Below the pieces are notes generated by a model. It ran no database searches, was not told where the DNA came from, and was given only the letters and a program-made list of their open reading frames with translations. A program made the position numbers and the translations under genes. DNA of 64,000 bases, from the NCBI GenBank assembly GCA_963677165.2, contig CAXXSX010000002.1, positions 682,001-746,000 of the forward strand, given 5' to 3'. Origin of the DNA: JAFGXT01 sp963677165. GTDB taxonomy: Bacteria; Verrucomicrobiota; Lentisphaeria; Victivallales; SZUA-371. Below, piece by piece: positions 1 through 7,594 of this stretch. Each line of letters begins with the position of its first letter. The stretch's first letter is position 1.

Positions 1-168
1 TGTTTGCCTGACCAATTTCGGGATTCCTGTCATGTTTACTGGATTAACAACATAATGCATACATAACACCATTTTTCAGCTTAGTCAAATCATATGCAAC
101 ATATTTCAACACAAAGAAGCCGTTTGAAAGTAAAATGATTTAAAAAAACGCTTTTTTCATAGCTGGTA

Positions 169-197
169 TTGACTTTTATTTTATATGAATGTAATAT
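169..197 (+). promoter_or_regulatory. sigma-70-type promoter of the first sulfatase operon
   Basis: TTGACT at 169-174 and TAATAT at 192-197 are separated by 17 bases, and the -10 box ends about 45 bases before the sulfatase ATG. The flanking sequence is very AT-rich, so some chance matches are expected. I see no operator palindrome beside it. The rest of 1-168 holds no ORF I can support. Confidence 0.5.
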
Positions 198-242
198 GTA
201 TGTGTTATGTATTTTTTAAAACAGTAATACCGGAACTTTACT

Positions 243-1682
243 ATGACTGAAGATGCAAAAAACATTCTGTTTATTATGACAGATTCTCTGGTTCCCGACT
301 TTATGGGATTGTATGGAGATAAGTCCGGCAACACGCCTAATTTAAGCCGACTGGCAGAGCGGGGAACAATATTTGAAAATGCATATTGTAATTCTCCTCT
401 TTGTGCTCCCTCACGAGCGTCAATGACTACTGGAAGGTATGTATCGGATATTGGTGTATTTGATAACGCCAATAGTTTCTCTTCTGATGTGCCTACAATT
501 GCCCATGCGCTTTCTTCGCGGGGTTATGAATCCACCATTATCGGCAAAATGCATTTTCTCGGACATGATCAGAATCACGGTTTTGAACGTATCGCTCTTG
601 ACACCGACTATTCTCATGGCTACAGACCGGAAGAATACTCCATGGCATTTCAATGGGGAAATTTTCAAAAAGGTAATCCGTGCAGTGCAGACTGGATGGG
701 ACCGAGTTATGTTAAAAGTGAAAAATGGGACAATTACACTTTGCATTATGACTGGGACAATAAAATTCATACCGAAGCTTTATCGTTTCTTTCAGAAAAG
801 GATGAAAAATCCTCTCCTTTTTTCTGCTGCATATCATATCATGCGCCACATAATCCATTCTGGGTACCGGAAGAGTTGCGAAACATATTCAAAGATAAAA
901 AACTTCCGTTGCCACGTCTCCCGGACTCAATCAATCCGGAGCATGGTCCTATGGATAAATGGCTGAATGCATTTCATTATGTTCCAGAGTTTAAGAATGC
1001 CATGATGGAAGAAAAGAGTCTTCGCTGGATGTATGAGACTTATTATTCGCTGATCTATGATCTTGATCGGCGCATTGGAGAGTTGATGGAAGTTTTCAAA
1101 CGCAATAATCTGGATCAGAATACCGTGATTGTATTTTCCAGTGATCACGGAGACATGCTTGGAAATCGCGGCATGTTGCAGAAGCGGTATCTTTACGACC
1201 GTTCGGCCAAAGTTCCGCTTATGTTTGTCATGCCCGGCGATAATAGGGCTACTAAATGCGTAAAAGAACCGGTATCGCTGATTGATCTCTTTCCTACATT
1301 TGCGGACATTGCCCGGGCGGATATTCCCGACGACTTACCCGGAATAAGCCTTTGTCCGGCGGTTGAAACAGGTCATGCGCCTGATCGTCCGGTATTTGTC
1401 GAATATCACGGCGAAGGGGTTCATGCGCCGTGTTACATGGTACGAAAGGGAGACTATAAATATATTTACGTACATGAGTATGAGGAAAGACTTTATAACC
1501 TTGCAACGGATCCCGATGAATTCTTTAATTTGATCACAGAACCAGAGCTGTCAGATGTGATTGTAGAACTAAAGGAAGAGATTTTCCGAAATTTTAACCC
1601 GGAAAATACAAGGGAAGTAGCTTTAGAAAGTCAAAAGAAACGTAAATTTATTTATGATGCAGTAGTAAAAGCAGAAGCTTGA
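243..1682 (+). CDS. sulfatase, family S1 (formylglycine-dependent)
   Basis: Hydrolyses a sulfate ester, probably on a glycan; the substrate cannot be told from sequence. The protein (479 aa) has the S1 signature CAPSR with Cys54 as the residue converted to formylglycine, the N-terminal metal loop NILFIMTDS and the later metal motif SSDHGD. Asp14 is followed by Ser15 where most S1 sulfatases have a second Asp, so the calcium site is slightly unusual. No signal peptide is seen, so it is either cytoplasmic or exported by an unrecognised route. It is the first gene of a plus-strand operon with a DUF3604 protein, a GH38 mannosidase and a second sulfatase. A maturase (anSME or FGE) must act in trans, as none is encoded here. 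Family assignment is firm; specificity is open. Confidence 0.93.
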   Translation: MTEDAKNILFIMTDSLVPDFMGLYGDKSGNTPNLSRLAERGTIFENAYCNSPLCAPSRASMTTGRYVSDIGVFDNANSFSSDVPTIAHALSSRGYESTIIGKMHFLGHDQNHGFERIALDTDYSHGYRPEEYSMAFQWGNFQKGNPCSADWMGPSYVKSEKWDNYTLHYDWDNKIHTEALSFLSEKDEKSSPFFCCISYHAPHNPFWVPEELRNIFKDKKLPLPRLPDSINPEHGPMDKWLNAFHYVPEFKNAMMEEKSLRWMYETYYSLIYDLDRRIGELMEVFKRNNLDQNTVIVFSSDHGDMLGNRGMLQKRYLYDRSAKVPLMFVMPGDNRATKCVKEPVSLIDLFPTFADIARADIPDDLPGISLCPAVETGHAPDRPVFVEYHGEGVHAPCYMVRKGDYKYIYVHEYEERLYNLATDPDEFFNLITEPELSDVIVELKEEIFRNFNPENTREVALESQKKRKFIYDAVVKAEA

Positions 1683-1725
1683 CTATATTTGGCGACAAAA
1701 TAATAATAACGGAGAGAGAACTATT

Positions 1726-3504
1726 ATGAATCCATTTCTTGTCCAATCAGGCAGGCGTATGCTGCTTGAAGAGATATCCGCGTTGTATGAACAACGGAAT
1801 AACTCTACTTTAATCAACGGATTTTCAGAATTACTTGATATCGGCAATGCAATTGAAAATACGGAAAGGGTGTCTGGTTATCTGGAAGCACTCGACCGGC
1901 GGGAATGGCTCATTTCTCTTAAGGCCGAAAAACCGTTGCGCTGGAAAACTGATGTTGTTAAGAATTTGAATACAGCTACCGTAACTTTTGCCCTTAATAT
2001 GGGGCTTGGTAATGGTTCTCCTCTTCCTCAGCCAACCAGTGCGTGGAAAATATCAGTCAACGGACGTCATGCGCTTTCTATTCGCGGAGTGAATCACTCC
2101 CAGTTATGGCGTCATAATGAATGCTCCATGGCATTTGCCGCCAACCGCATTGAAACCGCGTTGCCGTTTCAAAGCATGTGCCTGAGTTCAATAATTACCA
2201 ATGAAAGTATGGCGGCATTCGGGCCCGGACTGCTCAAGGTTCCGACTGCATGGCTGGAGACCGGCAAAGCGGCCGAAATTTGCATTGAACCGGAAACAAA
2301 AGTGGATTCCACACGATGGTTTCAGTTGGCTCCGGGCGGAAATATGATTATGGAATCTGACATATGGGCCGCGGTTGATGTTCTTAATGATCAGCGATAT
2401 TGCGACAAAGACAGCAACAAGGTATATTTCGGAGATATCCACACCCATAGCGGTCAGGTCCGAGATACGGAGCAGTCCGGTTGCGGCTGCGGTTCACGAG
2501 CGGATAATTATGAATATGCTATGGGTCCGGGGGGGCTGGACTTTTATTCCCTGACTGAACATGAATGGCAAGTAGATCAGAATTCACCGGTTGATTTTTA
2601 TAAACTCGCAGACGAATACACTAAAGACGGACGTTTTGTTTGTTTGCCAGCCTATGAGTACTCAAATCGGCTTTACGGACATCGTAATGTCTATTTCAGA
2701 GACAGCATCGCGAATGTATTATTCAGCAATAACCGTCTTCCTGACAAAGGTTCAACTCTTAATCCGGATGAGTGCTCCAACCCCAACGAACTATGGGAGG
2801 CACTGGAAAAATGTGATGTGCCGTTTATCACTGTTCCACACCATTCTTCAGCGACTTCGCATCCGTTCAATTCAGAATTTTACAATCCGAAATATGACCG
2901 GTTGTTTGAGATATATTCAGGCTGGGGGTCAAGTGAATACTACGGTGATTTTCCGCGAGGTGTTTCAGATCGTTTAAAATGCTGCTCTTACCAGGATATC
3001 ATCAAACAAGGACAGCGTTACGGCATTATCGCGTCATCTGATGGACACGACGGACATCCCGGTCATAATCAGAGTCCGCTGTTTAAACATCATCATATTT
3101 TCCATTTTTGCGGTTCCGGCTACGCAGCTGTTTTTGTGCCTGAATTAACGCGCCATGCTGTATTTGATGCTTTACACGCACGCCGGTGTTATGGCACAAC
3201 CGGGGTACCGATCATTCTTGACATTGATGTCTGTGGTTATCCGATGGGAAGCGAGATTTCGGCGCTGAAACAGCATCAGAAGCCGCAGATTAAGATAACC
3301 TGTCGGGGAACAAACGGCCTTGACCATATCAGAATCATGAAAAACGGTCAAATCATACATTGTATTCCATGTTGCGGACAACATTATGTTGAACTGGAAT
3401 GGGAGGATTGTGAATATTCCACGGATCAGTCCGCATCCTACTACGTCCGGGCAGTACAAGTCGATCGCGAATCGGCCTGGAGCTCACCAGTCTGGATCGG
3501 ATAA
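1726..3504 (+). CDS. DUF3604 / PHP-superfamily-like protein
   Basis: A 592-aa protein whose central and C-terminal parts match the DUF3604 family, related to PHP metal-dependent hydrolases. Visible metal-type motifs are GDIHTHSG with His239 and His241, SLTEHEW, TVPHHSS and SSDGHDGHPG. The first 230 residues look like a beta-rich accessory region. DUF3604 proteins have no settled reaction and are often found among glycan and sulfatase genes in Planctomycetes and Lentisphaerota. A clear ribosome site (GGAGAGAG) lies before the ATG, 43 bases after the sulfatase, and the GH38 gene follows 35 bases downstream, so co-transcription is likely. I infer a role in processing a modified sugar or phospho-/sulfo-sugar but cannot name the substrate. 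No signal peptide is seen. Confidence 0.75.
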   Translation: MNPFLVQSGRRMLLEEISALYEQRNNSTLINGFSELLDIGNAIENTERVSGYLEALDRREWLISLKAEKPLRWKTDVVKNLNTATVTFALNMGLGNGSPLPQPTSAWKISVNGRHALSIRGVNHSQLWRHNECSMAFAANRIETALPFQSMCLSSIITNESMAAFGPGLLKVPTAWLETGKAAEICIEPETKVDSTRWFQLAPGGNMIMESDIWAAVDVLNDQRYCDKDSNKVYFGDIHTHSGQVRDTEQSGCGCGSRADNYEYAMGPGGLDFYSLTEHEWQVDQNSPVDFYKLADEYTKDGRFVCLPAYEYSNRLYGHRNVYFRDSIANVLFSNNRLPDKGSTLNPDECSNPNELWEALEKCDVPFITVPHHSSATSHPFNSEFYNPKYDRLFEIYSGWGSSEYYGDFPRGVSDRLKCCSYQDIIKQGQRYGIIASSDGHDGHPGHNQSPLFKHHHIFHFCGSGYAAVFVPELTRHAVFDALHARRCYGTTGVPIILDIDVCGYPMGSEISALKQHQKPQIKITCRGTNGLDHIRIMKNGQIIHCIPCCGQHYVELEWEDCEYSTDQSASYYVRAVQVDRESAWSSPVWIG

Positions 3505-3539
3505 ATTAGATAAATTAAATTACACTAAAGGAGTCAGGA

Positions 3540-5816
3540 ATGACCTGCGAATGTCTCTATATGATCCCTAACGCCCATCTTGATCCGGTCTGGCTCTGGC
3601 CGTGCCGGGACGGTCAAAGCGAAGCGCATAATACTATCCAGTCGGCGATTGATCGACTGCAGGAAAATCCCGACATGACCTTTTCCTGTTCCTCATCCTC
3701 AGTTTACGAATGGATTGAGGAGGCAAATTCAGCACTATTCGAGGACGTCAAGCGGCAGGTAAAGGAAGGGCATTTTGAAATCGTTGGAGGATGGGTTGTA
3801 CAATCGGATACGATCATTTCGTCTGGAGAAAGCCTGATTCGGCAGGCGATGTTGGGAAAACAGTATTTCCAGAGCCGTTTTGATCGCGAGGTGCAGGTGG
3901 CTTACAGTGTTGATGCTTTCGGACATAACGCTGGATTGCCGAAGATTCTGACTCATTCCGGCTTCAAGTATTACGTCATGCATCGTCCAGGACCAGGAGA
4001 AAAGGACCTGCCTAACGTATTCCGGTGGCAGGGAAATGACGGTTCGGAAATCCTGACCTTGCGTACCGTACCTCATGGTTACAATACCAATAACAACCTC
4101 AATAAAGCTGATTTCTTCAATCTGGTAGAGAGGGCTATTGCATCCGGCAACCGACACCAGACTTTTTTCATGGGAGTGGGCGACCATGGTGGCGGTCCAA
4201 CCAGGCAGCAGCTTGAATGGGTGCGGGAATTGCAGAAAAAATACAATATAAGGTTCTCTACCTTACTTGATTACTTTCGGATTGTTGAGAAAGAAGACGA
4301 CCTTCCGGTAATTACCGGAGAGCTTACCCATCATGCCCCAGGCTGCTACAGCGCCCACAGCGGCGTGAAACACTGGGTGTCGGGTTGCGGACGTGAATTG
4401 TACAAGGCGGAAGCTTTGATGGCACTGAATTCCGACACTCCACAGAAAGAAGACATGCTATTTATGCATCGGGCCTGGTGGAACTATCTCTTTAGTCATT
4501 TCCATGATATTTATCCGGGCAGTTCGGTCGAGACGGCCTATGAGGAAGTGCGGGATGAGCTCGGGGGCGCTGTTGATGCCGCAAGAAAAATCAAGATCAG
4601 AGAATTGCACCGACTGGCAAAGCAGACGGATACCAGTGACCTCAAGGAAGGCGGCATTTTTGTCTGTAATCCCTTGCCGTGGCGGCGAAAAGGAATTGTC
4701 GAGATTGATACGTTCATGGATCCCAACAATACCGGGCATATTTTCCAGTCCCTTAAAGCTCCGGACGGAACCGTTTATCCTATTCAGTGGTGCCGAGCTG
4801 CCGTCAACTACGGTCCCTGTCTCTCCCGATGGGGCAGACTCACTACCCTGGTTGATTTGCCGGCTATGGGCTATCGTACTTTTAGTCTGGAAAAGGATGC
4901 CGTGGACAACGCATTTACTGAACCGCATGAAGAACTCAAGTGGTTCAAGAAGATCACCTTTGAGGTATTGTATGACGCCAATGATGTTTGGGCACATGGC
5001 GTGACCGGCAGGCTGGGCGACGTAGTTGGAACCGTTAAACTGGTAAAGACGGAGACACTGGAAAAAGGCCCGGTTCGCTCACGTTATCGGGCATTTTACA
5101 GCTATGCTGATTCAACGATCACTCTTGACTTGGTCCATTACGCAGGGCTGGATGCTGTACGGGCCGATGTTCGCGTAGACTGGCGCGAGGTGAACCATAC
5201 TCTGAAACTGACGGTTGCTCCCGATGTCGATGACGGTGCGATCGCTTCCGGACAAGCCTACGACATTGTGGAACGCCGTCCCGACAACAACGAACAGCCC
5301 ATGCAGGAATGGCTCGCCGTGATTGGCGATAATAAGACGGTTGGAATTATCAGCGAATCAACGTTCGCCTACGACAGCTTCGATACGCAAAAACTCCGGT
5401 TGACGTTGCTTCGAGCGGTCCCATACGCAGTACATACTGATTTTTCTCATGGAGACGAAGAGTTTATTGACATCGGCAAACAGACTTGGCGTTTCTGGCT
5501 GGCTGAACGTGAAGATTCTAATTACCTCGACTGGCTGCCACGGTTGAGCCGGGAACTAAGCCTGGGGACCGAATATGTTATGGAAAGCAACCATGCGGGT
5601 AACAAACCGAAAGATTCCGGTGATCGGATGACTTTGACCCCGAAATGTCTTACGATCGGAGCTTGTTACAGGGATGAGGACAATGATTTCATCCGTTTGT
5701 ACAACAATTCTGACAAGGAAGTTGTTGCAGAACTGGCTATTCCGGAACGAAACTTCAACTGGTCACAGCCGGTTTCCGGCAACTCTATCGCAACACTCAA
5801 AATAGTTAAAGAATAA
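3540..5816 (+). CDS. alpha-mannosidase, GH38
   Basis: Retaining zinc-dependent alpha-mannosidase of family GH38, 758 aa, probably cytoplasmic since no signal peptide is visible. The N-terminal zinc motif NAHLDPVW supplies His13 and Asp15; the nucleophile is Asp125 in YSVDAFGHNAG; a further zinc/His segment is SHFHDIYPG. The C-terminal half has the beta-sandwich layout usual for GH38 and the length is in the family range for bacterial enzymes. A strong AAAGGAG site lies just before the ATG. Known substrates of bacterial GH38 include alpha-mannosides of N-glycans and mannosylglycerate; with two sulfatases alongside and sialic acid lyase plus GH130 further on, a host or algal glycan is the better guess. 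Exact linkage is not predictable. Confidence 0.9.
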   Translation: MTCECLYMIPNAHLDPVWLWPCRDGQSEAHNTIQSAIDRLQENPDMTFSCSSSSVYEWIEEANSALFEDVKRQVKEGHFEIVGGWVVQSDTIISSGESLIRQAMLGKQYFQSRFDREVQVAYSVDAFGHNAGLPKILTHSGFKYYVMHRPGPGEKDLPNVFRWQGNDGSEILTLRTVPHGYNTNNNLNKADFFNLVERAIASGNRHQTFFMGVGDHGGGPTRQQLEWVRELQKKYNIRFSTLLDYFRIVEKEDDLPVITGELTHHAPGCYSAHSGVKHWVSGCGRELYKAEALMALNSDTPQKEDMLFMHRAWWNYLFSHFHDIYPGSSVETAYEEVRDELGGAVDAARKIKIRELHRLAKQTDTSDLKEGGIFVCNPLPWRRKGIVEIDTFMDPNNTGHIFQSLKAPDGTVYPIQWCRAAVNYGPCLSRWGRLTTLVDLPAMGYRTFSLEKDAVDNAFTEPHEELKWFKKITFEVLYDANDVWAHGVTGRLGDVVGTVKLVKTETLEKGPVRSRYRAFYSYADSTITLDLVHYAGLDAVRADVRVDWREVNHTLKLTVAPDVDDGAIASGQAYDIVERRPDNNEQPMQEWLAVIGDNKTVGIISESTFAYDSFDTQKLRLTLLRAVPYAVHTDFSHGDEEFIDIGKQTWRFWLAEREDSNYLDWLPRLSRELSLGTEYVMESNHAGNKPKDSGDRMTLTPKCLTIGACYRDEDNDFIRLYNNSDKEVVAELAIPERNFNWSQPVSGNSIATLKIVKE

Positions 5817-5844
5817 CTTCGAATAGAATTAATGAGGAAATATT

Positions 5845-6006
5845 ATGTTTTATGATATGAGACAAAATTTATCGCCTTCCCGTTGTACGATTGCGATGTG
5901 GGACTTTTCATGGTTGTTTTGTCACCCTTATTGGGACAATTGGAAAAATGTTGTCTGGTACCAGAAAGTAAACCATAAATTTCTAAAAAATAGTCAGGCA
6001 AAATAA
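5845..6006 (+). pseudogene. N-terminal stub of a cellulase-like glycosidase
   Basis: A 53-codon reading frame with a good GAGG ribosome site 8 bases before its ATG. It begins in the style MFYDMRQNLSPSRCTIAMWD and continues with FSW and a WDNW segment. I recognise this as the opening of the cellulase-like (TIM-barrel, GH5-related) proteins whose N-terminus reads 'SRxTIxMWDFSWL ... WDxVLDELVERGYNAxRID'. The match breaks off at about residue 37, followed by VNHKFLKNSQAK and a stop, so all catalytic parts are missing. It sits in the operon between GH38 and the second sulfatase, where a full glycosidase would fit. I call it a truncated remnant; a small functional peptide is less likely. The family link is from memory of the motif. 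Confidence 0.6.
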
Positions 6007-6046
6007 ATATTGTGTTGCCATATGATAAATTATAATTACAAATGAG

Positions 6047-7594
6047 ATGCGTAAAATGAAACCGAATATTTTACTGATAACTACTGATGAACAGCATAAG
6101 AATACCATAGGATGCTATGGCAATACTGTAATCGATACCAGAAATCTCGACGTCTTGGCTCGCGACGGAATGGTATTTGATCAAGCTTATTGCGCGAATC
6201 CCCTGTGTTCGCCAAGCCGGTGTTCCATTCTGTCGGGACAGTATCCCAGTGTTCACGGCTGCTGGACCGTAGGTGTAAAAATGCCTCAGAATGCTACGTC
6301 CGTGGCAGAAATTCTGGCACAAAACGGCTACGATACCGCCGCGCTGGGAAAGATGCATTTTCAACCGGGCAACCCGGCGGTGGAAATGTCCGAGGAATCC
6401 GGCGACTACAGCATGAATCCGCATGATTTCGACACTTGGCAGGGACCGTATTATGGTTTTCAACACGCCAGCCTTGCCATCGGTCATACCTGCAATGGAG
6501 AAGCCGATGGCCTGCACTACGGGAAATTTCTGCGTAAAAATGGAGTGGATATTAACCGATATTGGAAAGAAACTATGAAATCCGTAAGAAAAGAAAAAAC
6601 TCATGCGGATACGCTTTGGCAGCTGCCGCTGGAATATCATAATTCCACTTGGACCGCGGATATTACGATTGACTATTTAAATCAGCGCGCCGGTAGTGAC
6701 AAACCATTTTTTGCCTGGTGCAGTTTTCAAGATCCGCATGATCCGTATCGGGTTCCCAATCCATATCATGATAAGTACAAAGAGAAAGACGTTATACCGT
6801 TTATCAAACAGGAAGGCGAAATCGACGATAAGCCGCCGCACTTCCGTCAGTGGTTTTACGGCGAAGACCCGTCATGGTTGTTTGACAAGGAAGGCGAGAT
6901 TGACTCCATTCCCGCCGGCTACGAGATGGGAAGACCGGCAAAGGATTTCCCGGAATGGAAGCACCGTATCTGGAACTCCTGTGTTTACGGCATGGTTGAT
7001 TTGATTGACGATCAGATTGGACGGGTGCTTGAGGCTCTGGAGAAAAACGGCCAGGCGGAAAATACGATTGTTATTTTTACTTCGGATCATGGAGATTATA
7101 TGGGCAATCACTATTTCTGGTTCAAAGGCCCGTTTCATTATGACGACGTAGTTAATGTTCCAATGATTGTACGCTGGCCGAATCACGTTAAGCCGGAACA
7201 GAAGAATGATTCAATGGTCAGTTTGATTGACCTGGCTCCGACCCTGCTTGACGCTGCCGGAATTCCGGTACCGGAAGAGATGGACGGAACAAGCTTTCTG
7301 CCGGTATTGGAAGGGAAAGCCGACAGCGTCAGGGACTATTGCGTGATCGAAAACCGAACGACCCGTAACGGACTGTATCTTCGTACGGTGGTGAATGAAT
7401 CATACAAAGCCACTTTTTATTCCGGTAAGGATTATGGAGAATTGTATGACCGCAAAAAAGATCCGAATGAATTTGTAAACCGCTGGAATGATCCAGAATA
7501 TCAGGAAATCAAAGCGGAGCTACTGGCAATTGTCGAGAAGGAAATTATCGACGAATCACGGCAGAACATTCCACCAAGAATAGGATATGCATAA
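6047..7594 (+). CDS. sulfatase, family S1 (arylsulfatase-like)
   Basis: Second formylglycine sulfatase of the cluster, 515 aa. The activation motif CSPSR contains Cys54; the N-terminal metal loop is NILLITTDEQH, and TSDHGDYMGNH carries the later metal ligands. Two nearby ATGs (6047 and 6056) are possible; the second gives the more typical start MKPNILL. No signal peptide. It is unlike the first sulfatase outside the motifs, so a different sulfate position or sugar is likely. Its stop overlaps the start of the next gene by 8 bases, which points to translational coupling with the DUF5703/GH95-like protein. Specificity cannot be assigned from sequence alone. Confidence 0.93.
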   Translation: MRKMKPNILLITTDEQHKNTIGCYGNTVIDTRNLDVLARDGMVFDQAYCANPLCSPSRCSILSGQYPSVHGCWTVGVKMPQNATSVAEILAQNGYDTAALGKMHFQPGNPAVEMSEESGDYSMNPHDFDTWQGPYYGFQHASLAIGHTCNGEADGLHYGKFLRKNGVDINRYWKETMKSVRKEKTHADTLWQLPLEYHNSTWTADITIDYLNQRAGSDKPFFAWCSFQDPHDPYRVPNPYHDKYKEKDVIPFIKQEGEIDDKPPHFRQWFYGEDPSWLFDKEGEIDSIPAGYEMGRPAKDFPEWKHRIWNSCVYGMVDLIDDQIGRVLEALEKNGQAENTIVIFTSDHGDYMGNHYFWFKGPFHYDDVVNVPMIVRWPNHVKPEQKNDSMVSLIDLAPTLLDAAGIPVPEEMDGTSFLPVLEGKADSVRDYCVIENRTTRNGLYLRTVVNESYKATFYSGKDYGELYDRKKDPNEFVNRWNDPEYQEIKAELLAIVEKEIIDESRQNIPPRIGYA

